The notes beneath the pieces were generated by a model that saw only the letters and a program-made list of their open reading frames with translations, was not told the DNA's origin and did not search any database. Positions 32,982 to 42,545 of a DNA stretch of 64,000 nt are shown here, one piece after another. The stretch lies in the NCBI RefSeq assembly GCF_051594765.1, contig NZ_JBPPGJ010000024.1:1-64000 (forward strand), given 5' to 3'. How positions within the stretch are numbered: position 1 is the stretch's first letter; each line of letters starts with the position of its first letter. Position numbers and translations under genes: made by a program. Origin of the DNA: Paenibacillus_AR sp051594765. Its GTDB lineage: Bacteria; Bacillota; Bacilli; Paenibacillales; NBRC-103111.

Positions 32982-33365
32982 GCTCCTAATCCTCCTAACG
33001 GTTACTCTAAATTTTTACTATGCTATCACCGAAGCCGCTTCCGCGTCAATAGCTTTTTGCCGGACCAGGAGGAGGCCGCATACTTTGAGTCCGGAATCCG
33101 CATTCTACTGCTTGTACCAATGAGTTCAAGGAGGCATCCGACCTTATGGGAAGAGACGACCATAACCGCAAAATGCACGACCGCAACAACCCGAAGCTCC
33201 GCGTGCGCATCGGGCGTGCCGTGTTCCCGATGGAGAGCCGGCTTGTCGGGTGTGCACCATCAGGGGCCTCTTCGCTTCCCCCCTGGTTGCCGCCTCCGGC
33301 AGGCCATGGTACCATGGAACAATCTGTATGCCGTCTTACGGCTCTGAAGGAGTTGGTTCATCCTC
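32982..33365. other. Gap of 384 bp without a convincing gene
   Basis: It holds the upstream region of the IMP dehydrogenase gene (left) and of the EamA gene (right). A reading frame from ATG 33146 has an AGGAGG about 11-12 bases upstream. It runs on, out of frame, through the whole EamA gene and has arginine- and histidine-rich shadow composition, so I do not call it. Confidence 0.5.
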
Positions 33366-34274
33366 ATGCCCATCCGCCCGATACTCTTCATTATAGGAGG
33401 CGCCGTCAGCTTCGGCGTGCTCTCCACCATCGTCAAGCTGGCTTACGGAGACGGATTCACCACAGGAGAAGTGCTGGGAAGCCAGGTATTTACCGGCTGG
33501 TGTATGCTGCTGGCAGGGCGCCTGCTCCTGCTTCGGAGAGGGCTGCCCTGGCGGAGCTGGCTGCGGCTCTTGGCCGTCGGGACCTTCAGCACGCTGACCG
33601 GCTGGTTCTACTATTCCGCCCTCCAGACGATTCCGGCCTCCGTCGCCATCGTCCTGCTCTTCCAGTTCAGCTGGATCGGCGTCCTGCTGGAGGCCGCCGT
33701 TACCCGACGCTGGCCCTCGCGCTCCAAGGCTGCCGCCATCCCCGTCCTCATCGCAGGGACGCTCTTGGCTGGAGGCATCGGCGCCGGAGCGCTGGAATGG
33801 AGCACCGGGCTCCTCTACGGCCTCTTGTCCGCCGTCAGCTTCACCCTGTTCATCTTCTTCAGCGGCCGGACGGAGCCGGAGCACCACCCGCTCCAGCGGG
33901 CTTTCGCCATGACCACCGGCGGCATGCTGCTGGCCTTTGTGCTGTTCCCTCCAGCCTTCCTAGCGGACGGGACCTATCTGAGCGGGGGCCTGTGGAGGTT
34001 CGGCGTGCCGCTCGGCTTCTTCGGTATGGTGCTGCCGAATCTGCTCTTCGCCGCGGGCATGCCCAAGATCGGACCCGGCCTCGGCTCCATCCTGAGCTCC
34101 GCGGAGCTGCCTACCGCCGTATTGCTGTCCCGGCTCGTCCTGGGCGAAACCGTGCACCCGCTCCAATGGCTGGGGGTTGCCCTGATCCTGGGGGGCATCG
34201 CCCTGCCGCAGGCGGCGTTCACCAGCCACCGGCAGCGCAGGCCGGCAGCGCCCACGCTTCCCCGGACCGGCTGA
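33366..34274 (+). CDS. EamA/DMT family transporter
   Basis: A 302-residue protein with ten membrane helices in two EamA repeats; the second repeat ends in LGETVHPLQWLGVALILGGIAL, the typical closing helix motif. Such permeases export or import amino acids, nucleotides or other metabolites; the substrate is unknown. It stands alone, and a bidirectional terminator follows. The start at MPIRPILFIIGG is favoured by the immediate hydrophobic helix. Confidence 0.88.
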   Translation: MPIRPILFIIGGAVSFGVLSTIVKLAYGDGFTTGEVLGSQVFTGWCMLLAGRLLLLRRGLPWRSWLRLLAVGTFSTLTGWFYYSALQTIPASVAIVLLFQFSWIGVLLEAAVTRRWPSRSKAAAIPVLIAGTLLAGGIGAGALEWSTGLLYGLLSAVSFTLFIFFSGRTEPEHHPLQRAFAMTTGGMLLAFVLFPPAFLADGTYLSGGLWRFGVPLGFFGMVLPNLLFAAGMPKIGPGLGSILSSAELPTAVLLSRLVLGETVHPLQWLGVALILGGIALPQAAFTSHRQRRPAAPTLPRTG

Positions 34275-34290
34275 CAGCCGCTTCATGACA

Positions 34291-34334
34291 ACGAAACCCA
34301 CCCAACCCCTATCCGGGGTCTGGGTGGGTTTCGT
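34291..34334. terminator. Bidirectional terminator between convergent genes
   Basis: Perfect 14-bp arms at 34291-34304 and 34321-34334 with an inner CCCC/GGGG pairing. It overlaps the end of the small membrane protein gene, whose last codons are encoded in the right arm. Confidence 0.7.
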
Positions 34335-34509
34335 TCTGTGTGCCCGGCTTCTTCGAAGAGCCGGGCATCCGAATCCGCCGGCCGGCAATGGTCAGCCAGA
34401 GCAGAAGCGGCATCAGGAGATTGAGCGCAAAGATGGTCCAGACGAAGCCCCACACGAACCAGGGGGCGTTCAACACATACCGGTAGATCCACATCGAATA
34501 GAAATCCAT
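34309..34509 (-). CDS. Small membrane protein (66 residues)
   Basis: It starts MDFYSMWIYRYVLNAPWFVWG and has one strong hydrophobic helix (FVWGFVWTIFALNLLMPLLLWLTI), then a basic, Pro-rich tail. I do not recognise a family. The start at 34509 follows GGGATGAG. The stop lies inside the terminator stem shared with the EamA gene, which is unusual. It is divergent from gerA with about 100 bp between them. Confidence 0.6.
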   Translation of the reverse strand: MDFYSMWIYRYVLNAPWFVWGFVWTIFALNLLMPLLLWLTIAGRRIRMPGSSKKPGTQNETHPDPG

Positions 34510-34605
34510 CTCATCCCGTCCTTCATCCTTCTTCCGCAATATGCATAGTTTACCAGCCCGCCGGACAGATTATACGAAACACACCCTGCGTGAGGTGACC
34601 CCATA

Positions 34606-36162
34606 ATGAACGGGCAGGCGCGTGAAAGCAAACATGATCTATCCGACAGCCTGGAGAAGAACCGGAAATCCATCCGGAAGCTCTTGGGCCAATCCGTGGA
34701 CCTGGTTGAGCGGGAGTTTGCCCTCCGCAAGCCGGAGGACAAAAAGGGCTGTCTCTATTATTTTGACGGGCTGGCGGACGGCAAGGTGGTCCAGAACGGC
34801 ATCCTCGAGCCTCTACACCGGTATGAGGAGGATGTGTCCAGCCTTCAAATCTTGCAGGAATCCGTCGTGAATACGACCGATTTCAAGCGCATCACAACCT
34901 TGGAGCAGGCCTCGGAGGGCATGTTCGCCGGCCTTACGCTCCTGCTCCTGGACGGCTCGAAGGAGGCCCTGCTGCTTAACACCATCGGCGGGCCGGTCCG
35001 CAGCATCGACGAGCCTTCCACAGAGCCGGTGATCCGCGGACCCCGGGACGGGTTCACCGAGATCATCCGGACCAACACCGCTCTGCTTCGCAGACGGCTG
35101 CACAACCCGAACCTGCGCATTGACGAGACCAAGGTAGGCCGCAAAACCCATACTCTCGTCAATATCGCCTATATTGAAGGGCTCGTGAAGGAAGGGCTGG
35201 TCGACGAGATCAAGAGACGGCTGGACAGCATCGATATGGATTCCGTTATCGGCAGCGGCTATATCGAGGAGATGATCGATGACGAGCCCCTCTCTCCCTT
35301 CGTTACCACTCAAGCGACGGAGCGGCCCGACAAGGTGGCGGCCTGCCTCCTGGAAGGAAGGGCCGCCATCTTCGTGGACGGAACCCCCTTCACCCTCATC
35401 GTGCCGGCCACCTTCTGGATGTTCATCCAAGCGAGTGACGATTACTATTCCCGGTATTATGTGGGCTCCTTCTTTCGTCTGCTGCGGCTCGCCGCCCTGA
35501 TCATCAGCTTGACCCTGCCCTCCATCTACGTCCTCGTCGCCAGCTTCCATCAGGAGATGATGCCGACGGCGCTGGCGCTGACCATTGCCGCAGGCCGGGA
35601 GGTGGTGCCGTTCCCGGTGCTGTTCGAGGTGCTGCTGATGGAGCTGTTCTTCGAGCTGATGCGGGAGGCGGGTCTCCGCATGCCGCGGCCCATCGGCTCC
35701 GCGGTCAGCATCGTCGGTTCCCTGGTTATCGGCCAAGCGGCCGTACAGGCGGGCATCGTAGGCACCTTCGCCGTCATTGTCGTCGCTGTAACGGGGATCG
35801 CCTCCTTCTCCGTACCCAACTATGCCATCTCGTTCTCCGTCCGGATCACCCGGTTCCCCCTCTTGATCGCCTCGGGCACCATGGGACTGTTGGGCTTCGG
35901 CGGGGTACTGGTTATCATGCTGCTGCATATCCTGTCCTTGAAATCCTTCGGGCAGCCCTACATGGAGCCCTTATCCCCCTTCCGCCCGTCGGAGCAGAAG
36001 GATATCATTCTGCGCATGCCGTGGTGGACCATGAAGAAACGGCCGTGGCTCTCCCAAGGTGACCCCAACCGGATGAGGAAGGGCGCCATGCCGGGACCGG
36101 ATACCTTCGGAGAGAGCTCCCGGACCGGGAAGCAGGAAGAGAAGGAGGAGAATCAGCCATGA
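34606..36162 (+). CDS. gerAA: Spore germination receptor subunit A (GerA family)
   Basis: A 518-residue GerA-family protein. It has a soluble N-terminal half (about 1-285), a membrane half with about five or six helices (about 290-440, including HQEMMPTALALTIAAGREVVPFPVLFEVLLMELFFELMREAG) and a short Pro/Lys-rich tail. With B and C subunits it forms the inner-membrane receptor that senses germinants in spores. The start follows GAGGTGA. The gene order here is A-C-B, and the C gene overlaps this one by 4 bp. Confidence 0.95.
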   Translation: MNGQARESKHDLSDSLEKNRKSIRKLLGQSVDLVEREFALRKPEDKKGCLYYFDGLADGKVVQNGILEPLHRYEEDVSSLQILQESVVNTTDFKRITTLEQASEGMFAGLTLLLLDGSKEALLLNTIGGPVRSIDEPSTEPVIRGPRDGFTEIIRTNTALLRRRLHNPNLRIDETKVGRKTHTLVNIAYIEGLVKEGLVDEIKRRLDSIDMDSVIGSGYIEEMIDDEPLSPFVTTQATERPDKVAACLLEGRAAIFVDGTPFTLIVPATFWMFIQASDDYYSRYYVGSFFRLLRLAALIISLTLPSIYVLVASFHQEMMPTALALTIAAGREVVPFPVLFEVLLMELFFELMREAGLRMPRPIGSAVSIVGSLVIGQAAVQAGIVGTFAVIVVAVTGIASFSVPNYAISFSVRITRFPLLIASGTMGLLGFGGVLVIMLLHILSLKSFGQPYMEPLSPFRPSEQKDIILRMPWWTMKKRPWLSQGDPNRMRKGAMPGPDTFGESSRTGKQEEKEENQP

Positions 36163-37376
36163 GTCTATGGAGACGGGCCCTTGTGGTCCTCCTGACGGCG
36201 GCGCTCCTCCTGCCCGCCGGCTGCGGCAAGCTGGAGCTGAACCAGATGGCTCTCGTTATGGCCGTCGGCCTGGACAAGGCCAAGTCAGGCAATGTCCGGG
36301 TTACGGCCCAGATCGTACGGACCCAGGCCGCGCGGGGAAACACCCAGGGCTCGGGCGGCGTCAGCGGGGAGCCGGTCTGGATCGTGAGCGCCGAGGGGAA
36401 GTCCATCTTCGAGGCGATCCGCAACCTGGGCCGGTTCACCTCCCGCAGGGTGTTCTGGGCCCATAACCGAGTCATCGTCATCGGCGAGGATCTGGCCAAG
36501 GACGGGATCCGGGAGGTGGTCGACTTCTTCACCCGGAACCATGAGCTCCGGATGAACACCTGGGTGGTCGTCACGCCCGGCCAAGCCAGCGAGCTGGTCT
36601 CCACCGACACGGGGGCCGAGCCGATCCCAGGAGACAGCATCGACCGCTTGTTCCGGTTCAACCGGATCGTCTCGGAGGCTCCCCGCACCACCATTAAGGA
36701 GGTGGGGGCCGCCTATCTGAGCCGGTCCTCCAATCCGGTCATCGCCCTGGTGAAGAAGGCGAAGCACGAGTACGACATGAAGAAGCCGTCACCCAAGCCC
36801 AAGGAGGACCAGGTCGAGCTATCCGGCGCCGCCGTATTCCGGAACTCGAAGATGCTGGGGACCTTATCCCCCGGGGAAAGCCGGGGACTTCTGTGGTTTA
36901 TAGAGAAGATGGAATCCAGCGTCATCTCCCTGCCATGTCCCGGAGAAGACAAGCATACCGTCAGCCTGGAGATGCGGGGCAACCGCTTCAAGGTGACACC
37001 CTCTTACGATGGCGAGCAGGTAAAGTTCCGCGTGAAGCTCCATGTCACAATGGATCTGGTGGAGTTGGGGTGCACCGCTCCCGATGGAACCGAATCGGCT
37101 GCCAAGTCTCTCGAGAAAGGAGCCGCCGCCAAATACAAGGGAGATCTGGAGGGTGTGCTTAACAAGGCGATCAAGGTGTACAAAACCGACTTTCTGGACT
37201 TGGGCAAGGAATTCCAGAACCGGTATCCGGGCCAATGGAAAACCATTCGCAACCGATGGCAGGAGGTCTTCGCTGAATCAGAGGCCACAGTGGAGGTTAC
37301 CGCCGAGATCACCAACCCGGTGCTGCTGATTCTGCCCACCCGTCCACTGGGCCAACAGGAGGGGGAGAACGACTGA
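36159..37376 (+). CDS. gerAC: Spore germination lipoprotein subunit C (GerC family)
   Basis: A 405-residue lipoprotein with the lipobox LLPAGC (C22) and the Ger(x)C pattern: LELNQMALVMAVGLDKAK near the N-terminus and VEVTAEITNPVLL near the end. It is the outer-leaflet lipoprotein subunit of the germinant receptor. It overlaps the A gene (ATGA) and the B gene (TGATG), so all three are translationally coupled. Confidence 0.95.
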   Translation: MSLWRRALVVLLTAALLLPAGCGKLELNQMALVMAVGLDKAKSGNVRVTAQIVRTQAARGNTQGSGGVSGEPVWIVSAEGKSIFEAIRNLGRFTSRRVFWAHNRVIVIGEDLAKDGIREVVDFFTRNHELRMNTWVVVTPGQASELVSTDTGAEPIPGDSIDRLFRFNRIVSEAPRTTIKEVGAAYLSRSSNPVIALVKKAKHEYDMKKPSPKPKEDQVELSGAAVFRNSKMLGTLSPGESRGLLWFIEKMESSVISLPCPGEDKHTVSLEMRGNRFKVTPSYDGEQVKFRVKLHVTMDLVELGCTAPDGTESAAKSLEKGAAAKYKGDLEGVLNKAIKVYKTDFLDLGKEFQNRYPGQWKTIRNRWQEVFAESEATVEVTAEITNPVLLILPTRPLGQQEGEND

Positions 37377-38482
37377 TGAAAATCCGGATATCCGAAGGCA
37401 TGCTGATGGCCATGATCATGTCCATGGTCTATGCCAAGGCCTTGGGCGTCACCCAAGGGGTCATGGCCCGGGAGATCTACGGGGACATCTGGCTTGCCAC
37501 CCTCTTCTCCACTCTGAAGGGAGCCGCGATCATGCTCTTGACCGTCATGATCATCAAGCGGATGCCCTCCAAGACGATCCTGGAGCAGGCGGAGATCCTG
37601 CTGGGACGGTGGCCCGCCAAGGCTCTGGGTCTATTGCTCTTCGTCTTCTTCACCGGGGCCTTCGCCACGATCATGATTACCTTCGTGTACCACATCATGG
37701 ACTATTTTTTGCCGCAGGCACCGACCTACCTGTTCTTCATCGTCGCATTGTCCGTCGCCTTGTACGGGATGTATAAGGGGCTGGAGGTCATCGGCCGCAC
37801 ATCCTTGCTGGCCATTCTCTGCATGGTCGTCTTCAATATTCTGATGATCCTCGGGTCCCTGCAGCAGATGGATCTGAAGGAACTCAGGCCCGTGGTGGAG
37901 AGCGGCTTCCTCCAGATCCTTCATACCAGCCGGCACAACGATACGGATTGGGGCATGGCTACCTTGATGACCGCGCTGATTCTTCCCGTTGTGGCACCCA
38001 AGGAGAAATGGACCAAGGCCGGCGTCATCGGCATTGTGTATGGCGGCATCATCGTCGTGCTGTGGCCCATCCTGGAGGTGGTCGTGCTGTCCCCAGAGAT
38101 GGTAGCCCAATATATCGTCTCCTGCATGCAGCTGGCCCGGAGCGCGGAGATCGGGGTGTTCATGCACCGGTATGAGATGATCATGGTAGCCATGTTCATT
38201 ATCCCGCTGTTCGTTCAGATCCTGCTCTGCGAGTACTGCGCGGTCAAAGCCTTGTCCTACACCTTCGGAGCCGACAAGCAGACCCCGTTCTATATTCCGG
38301 TCACGCTTGTACTGGGCGGCTCCAGCTATTACGTCGTCAGCAGCCACTTCCGGGCCATGGAGTTCCTGTCCCAGATCTGGCCCTACATGGCGCTGCCCCT
38401 TGCATACGGGGTTCCTCTCCTGGTCTTGGCGGCGGGCTTCCTCCGCAAGAGCCGCTTGAAGCCCTCGGCCCGGACGAAATAA
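37376..38482 (+). CDS. gerAB: Spore germination permease subunit B (GerB family)
   Basis: A 368-residue membrane protein with ten helices and the amino-acid-permease-like Spore_permease fold (ISEGMLMAMIMSMVYAKALGV at the start). In related receptors this subunit binds the germinant, often an amino acid. It is the last gene of the operon. The specificity cannot be read from sequence here. Confidence 0.94.
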   Translation: MKIRISEGMLMAMIMSMVYAKALGVTQGVMAREIYGDIWLATLFSTLKGAAIMLLTVMIIKRMPSKTILEQAEILLGRWPAKALGLLLFVFFTGAFATIMITFVYHIMDYFLPQAPTYLFFIVALSVALYGMYKGLEVIGRTSLLAILCMVVFNILMILGSLQQMDLKELRPVVESGFLQILHTSRHNDTDWGMATLMTALILPVVAPKEKWTKAGVIGIVYGGIIVVLWPILEVVVLSPEMVAQYIVSCMQLARSAEIGVFMHRYEMIMVAMFIIPLFVQILLCEYCAVKALSYTFGADKQTPFYIPVTLVLGGSSYYVVSSHFRAMEFLSQIWPYMALPLAYGVPLLVLAAGFLRKSRLKPSARTK

Positions 38483-38524
38483 AACAGCGGTTGGCGCAGA
38501 ATGTCTGCCCAACCGCTGTTTTTG
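38483..38524. terminator. Bidirectional terminator between gerAB and mglC
   Basis: Arms AACAGCGGTTGG and CCAACCGCTGTT are followed by TTTT on the plus strand. An A-run upstream gives a T-run on the minus strand. Confidence 0.9.
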
Positions 38525-38540
38525 TGCCTATAGGGAGAGA

Positions 38541-39572
38541 TTACTTCTTCTGGACGTACTTGCGGATGTCGAACGCGACGGCCGCTACGATGATGAGGCC
38601 CTTGATGATCAGCTGCCAGTAAGGGCTGACGCCGATGAAGGTCAGACCGTAGTTGATAACGCCGAAGATCAGCACGCCGGCCAGTACGCCCGGAACGGTC
38701 CCGATGCCGCCGGAGGTGGAAACGCCGCCTACGACGCACGCCGCGATGGCGTCCAGCTCATACATGTTGCCGTAGTTGTTGGTGGCGCCGCCGGTACGGG
38801 CCGCCTCGAGCACGCCCGCCAGGCCGTACAGGGCGCCTGCGATGGCGTAGATGTAAGTCAGGTTGCGCTTGACGTTGATGCCGGATACGGCCGCCGCTTG
38901 GACGTTGCCGCCGATGGCGTACATGTTCTTGCCGAGACGGGTCTTGTTGAAGATCACCCATACCAGCGCTGCGACCGCCAGGGCGATCACCACGATGTAA
39001 GGGATGGAGTACTTGCCGGCCGGGCCGAAGAAGCCGGTTCCCAGATGGCTGAAGTCATCGCGAAGTCCGCCGATGGGCTGGGACTCGTTGGGCTTCATAT
39101 CGAAGTAGAGGGAGTTGGCGCCGTATACGATAACCATGGTGCCCAGGGTGGCGATAAAAGGCGGCACGCTGAACTTGGAGACGATCCAGCCGTTCAGAAG
39201 ACCGACGATCAAGCCTACCAGAATGGCCAGCACGATCGGCACGATCATCGGCAGCTCGCCCAGGTTCGGGAAGAAGCGCCGCGGGTAATCCGAGGCCTGC
39301 AGCATGGAGGCGGATACGACGGCGGTCAGACCGACGACGCGGCCGGACGACAGGTCCGTGCCTCCGGTAATCAGGATAAACGCGGCACCCAGGGCGATGA
39401 TCGCCTTCGTGGAGTTCTGCAGCAGAATATCCCGGAACGTAGTCACCGACAGGAAGTTAGGATCCTTGATGGCGATGCCCACGATCAACACGATAAGAAC
39501 GATATAGATGGCATTCTGGGACAAAATCTCTTTGACGCTGATATTCTTCTTAGCGCTCATGCTGTTGTTCAT
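38541..39572 (-). CDS. mglC: Galactose/methyl galactoside ABC transporter permease MglC
   Basis: A 343-residue permease with about ten helices of the BPD_transp_2 family (ALGAAFILITGGTDLSSGRVVGL, SGINVKRNLTYIYAIAG), closest to MglC. It forms the membrane channel for galactose or methyl galactosides together with MglA and MglB. An ATG at 39593 overlaps the mglA stop, but AGGAGG stands eight bases before the ATG at 39572, so I use that. It is the last gene of mglBAC. Confidence 0.93.
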   Translation of the reverse strand: MNNSMSAKKNISVKEILSQNAIYIVLIVLIVGIAIKDPNFLSVTTFRDILLQNSTKAIIALGAAFILITGGTDLSSGRVVGLTAVVSASMLQASDYPRRFFPNLGELPMIVPIVLAILVGLIVGLLNGWIVSKFSVPPFIATLGTMVIVYGANSLYFDMKPNESQPIGGLRDDFSHLGTGFFGPAGKYSIPYIVVIALAVAALVWVIFNKTRLGKNMYAIGGNVQAAAVSGINVKRNLTYIYAIAGALYGLAGVLEAARTGGATNNYGNMYELDAIAACVVGGVSTSGGIGTVPGVLAGVLIFGVINYGLTFIGVSPYWQLIIKGLIIVAAVAFDIRKYVQKK

Positions 39573-39589
39573 CTTCTGTTCCTCCTTCG

Positions 39590-41107
39590 TCATGCCTGGG
39601 CGGCAAGCCGCATGATTTCTTCTTCGTTGGTCTTGCCCCCGTCTACGATGCCGGTGAGCCGGCCCTCGCTCATAACCATGATCCGGTCCGACATTCCCAG
39701 AAGCTCCGGCATTTCGGAGGAAATCATGATGATGCTCTTCCCTTGCTTCGCCAGGTCGGCGATGATGGTGTAGATCTCATATTTGGCGCCCACGTCGATG
39801 CCGCGGGTCGGTTCATCCAACAGGAGGATGTCCGGTTCGGTCAGAAGCCAGCGGGCCAGAAGCACCTTCTGCTGGTTGCCGCCCGACAGATTCTTGATCA
39901 ATTGTTTGCTGGAGGGGGTCTTGACGCGCAGACGCTCGATGCTCTTCTCCACGTCTTCCTTCATCTTCTTGCCGTCCAGCAGCAGGTAGGGCTTCTCGTA
40001 GCGCTTCAGGTTGGAGATGACCGTATTCTCATGGATCGACAGCACCGGGAAAATACCCGTGACGCGCCGTTCCTCCGTCAGAAGCGCCATCTTGTGGCGG
40101 ATCGCGTCCAGCGAGGACCGGATCTTCACCGGCTTGCCGTCGATCTCCATGGATCCGGTGGTGGTAGCCCGAAGGCCGAAGATAGCTTCGATCAGCTCAG
40201 TCCGCTGGGAGCCGACCAGGCCGCCTACGCCGAGAATCTCGCCCTTGCGGAGCTCGAAGGATACGTTCTTGAAGGACTTGGGATTGGGCGAGGTGAAGTT
40301 CTCCACCTTCAACAAGGAACCGCCGGGCACATTGCTGCGCGGGGGATACCGTTGGGTCAGATCGCGGCCGACCATCTTGGAGATGATCATGTCCGTCGTC
40401 AGCTCGGAGGCCGGCCAGGTGCCGATCTTCGTGCCGTCCCGCATGATAGTGACGTCGTCGGAGATGGTCAGAATCTCTTCCATCTTGTGCGATATATAGA
40501 TAATGGATACGCCCCGGCTCTTCAAATCGCGGATGATCTTGAACAGCTGCTCCACTTCGTTCCCCGTCAGGGAGGAGGTGGGTTCGTCCATGACAATGAC
40601 CTTGGAATTGAAGGATACCGCCTTGGCGATCTCGATGGATTGGACCTTCGAGACGGACAAGGAGCCTACCAGCGTTTTCGGATTAATGTCCATTTCCAGG
40701 TTGCGGAAGAGGTCTTCCGTGTCCCGGAACATCTTTTTTTCATCGACCAGACTGAATAGGCCGTACCGCTTCATGGGAAACCGGCCCAGCCATACGTTCT
40801 CCGCCACGTTGCGGAAAGGGACCGGGTGCAGCTCTTGGTGAATCATGGATATGCCGTTCTCGAGGGCATCCTTCGAATTCTTGAGCTCCAGCTTCTTGCC
40901 GTTCAGGAACATCTCGCCGCCGTCCGGCGTGTAGATGCCGAACAGGCACTTCATTAAGGTGGACTTGCCGGCGCCGTTCTCGCCCATGAGAGCGTGGACG
41001 GTTCCCGGACGGACTTGCAGGGTAACGCCGTTCAAGGCCTTGACGCCCGGAAATTCCTTCGTAATCTCTCTCATTTCCAGTAGGTATTGGTTGTTCTCCA
41101 CACTCAT
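39590..41107 (-). CDS. mglA: Galactose/methyl galactoside ABC transporter ATPase MglA
   Basis: A 505-residue ATPase with two ABC cassettes. The first has Walker A GENGAGKST and signature SVSKVQ (in place of LSGGQ); the second has a degenerate Walker A region (GVGGLVGSQRTE) and a good signature LSGGNQQKV with DEPTRGIDVGAKYEIY. This is the usual MglA/RbsA asymmetry. It powers sugar uptake. It lies 86 bp after mglB. Confidence 0.95.
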   Translation of the reverse strand: MSVENNQYLLEMREITKEFPGVKALNGVTLQVRPGTVHALMGENGAGKSTLMKCLFGIYTPDGGEMFLNGKKLELKNSKDALENGISMIHQELHPVPFRNVAENVWLGRFPMKRYGLFSLVDEKKMFRDTEDLFRNLEMDINPKTLVGSLSVSKVQSIEIAKAVSFNSKVIVMDEPTSSLTGNEVEQLFKIIRDLKSRGVSIIYISHKMEEILTISDDVTIMRDGTKIGTWPASELTTDMIISKMVGRDLTQRYPPRSNVPGGSLLKVENFTSPNPKSFKNVSFELRKGEILGVGGLVGSQRTELIEAIFGLRATTTGSMEIDGKPVKIRSSLDAIRHKMALLTEERRVTGIFPVLSIHENTVISNLKRYEKPYLLLDGKKMKEDVEKSIERLRVKTPSSKQLIKNLSGGNQQKVLLARWLLTEPDILLLDEPTRGIDVGAKYEIYTIIADLAKQGKSIIMISSEMPELLGMSDRIMVMSEGRLTGIVDGGKTNEEEIMRLAAQA

Positions 41108-41193
41108 CGCCCCTTCTGAAGCGAATCTCGCTAAGGAATGACGGGAGGGGCCAGGCTGCCCCGATCCCCTCCGCCTTCCTGTCGTATCTTCGC

Positions 41194-42279
41194 TTATTGC
41201 GCTTCGTTTGCGTTTTCCTTGGTGATCTTCTTGTACTTGATCCAGACATATTGCTTGTCAGTGATGTCATAGCCAGTGTTTTCTTTGGTCGGGGTCTGAC
41301 CTTGGGCCAGGACGTTGGCGATGGCGAATGTGGCTTTACCTTGGTTCTTCGCATCGTTCAGCACGGTGCCGAGCATGGTGCCGTCGGACAGAGCCTTCAG
41401 CGCCGGAGCGGTAGCGTCTACGCCTACAACCGGCATGGTCTTGTCACCCTTGAAGTAGCCGGCAGCTTTCAGAGCTTCGATGGCGCCCAGAGCCATGTCG
41501 TCATTGTTGGCCAGTACGGCTTCGATCTTGTCGCCGTTAGCTGCCAGGAAGGCGGCCATTTTCTCTTGGCCCTTAACACGGTCCCACATAGCAGTATCTT
41601 CAGCCAGCTTCTGTACCTTGATGCCGGCGGCTTCGATAGCCTGGACGGAGAACTTGGTGCGCAGCTCGGCGTCCTGGTGACCCGGCTCGCCCTTCAGCAT
41701 GACGTACTGCATCACGCCGTCCTTGTTCTTATCCATCTCGGGGTGGGCTTTCCAGTGGTCAACCAAGAGCTGGCCGGAGATGGTGCCGGACTCTTCTGCT
41801 TTGGCGCCCACATAGAATACTTTATCCCATTTCTTCATGTCGTCCGGCAGCGGCTCGCGGTTCAGGAACACAACCGGGATGTTGGCGGTTTTGGCCTTGT
41901 TGATGATGACGCCTGCCGCGGCGCGGTCAACCGGGTTGATGGCCATGGCGTTCACTTTCTTGGAGATGAAGAGGTCAACCTTGTCGTTCTGGGTCGGCTG
42001 GGAGTTCTGGGAGTCTACGATGTCGACCTTGGCTTTGTCCTTGGCTGCATCGGAGATCGCGTTCCGCACACCGGTCATGAAGGTATCGTCGAACTTATAG
42101 ATGGCCACGCCGATGTTGGCTTGCTTGCCTGCAGCAGGAGCGGTGCTGGCTGCAGGTGCGGTGCTGGCGGCCGGGCTAGCGGCGGTGCCTTGCTTGGTGT
42201 CTTCCTTCTTGTCTCCGCAGCCTGCGGCAACAGTGGCAAGCAGAGCGCCTGCGGTCAATACGAGAGCTGTCTTTTTCAT
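41194..42279 (-). CDS. mglB: Galactose-binding lipoprotein MglB
   Basis: A 361-residue lipoprotein, lipobox VAAGC with C21, then an Ala/Ser/Thr/Pro-rich linker (about 30-52) and a type I sugar-binding fold (NIGVAIYKFDDTFMTGVRNAI). Motifs such as NPVDRAAAG, VFLNREP and EAVLANNDDMALGAIEAL are characteristic of MglB. It captures galactose or glucose outside the membrane for MglAC and may also present it to the chemoreceptor next door. It is the first gene of mglBAC. Confidence 0.94.
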   Translation of the reverse strand: MKKTALVLTAGALLATVAAGCGDKKEDTKQGTAASPAASTAPAASTAPAAGKQANIGVAIYKFDDTFMTGVRNAISDAAKDKAKVDIVDSQNSQPTQNDKVDLFISKKVNAMAINPVDRAAAGVIINKAKTANIPVVFLNREPLPDDMKKWDKVFYVGAKAEESGTISGQLLVDHWKAHPEMDKNKDGVMQYVMLKGEPGHQDAELRTKFSVQAIEAAGIKVQKLAEDTAMWDRVKGQEKMAAFLAANGDKIEAVLANNDDMALGAIEALKAAGYFKGDKTMPVVGVDATAPALKALSDGTMLGTVLNDAKNQGKATFAIANVLAQGQTPTKENTGYDITDKQYVWIKYKKITKENANEAQ

Positions 42280-42545
42280 ATTGGTTTTGAACCTCCCTTT
42301 GTGGTCTGGCTTTATTATGTCCCATTTCCACGAAGATTCGAATTCAAAATCCTCCTGTGTTCTATCGAAATTCTCATGTGACCACGACCTATACGATCCT
42401 CATCCACTCCTTTTGCACCTTACCCTAATCATGATTAAAGAAATAACTTACAGGAACAATGTCATTTATTGTCGAATAGGTAATATTATTGTCTTATGCA
42501 TCTTGAGGAGACAACATCTTAGACATCATTAGGAGGCGTAACAAC

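Noticed and set aside
31518..33347. Long plus-strand reading frame over the IMP dehydrogenase gene
   Set aside because: It is a shadow of a clear enzyme gene, with no domain and no ribosome binding site.
33146..34288. Reading frame starting 220 bp upstream of the EamA gene in another frame
   Set aside because: A possible AGGAGG precedes it, but it runs through the entire EamA gene with arginine-rich shadow composition.
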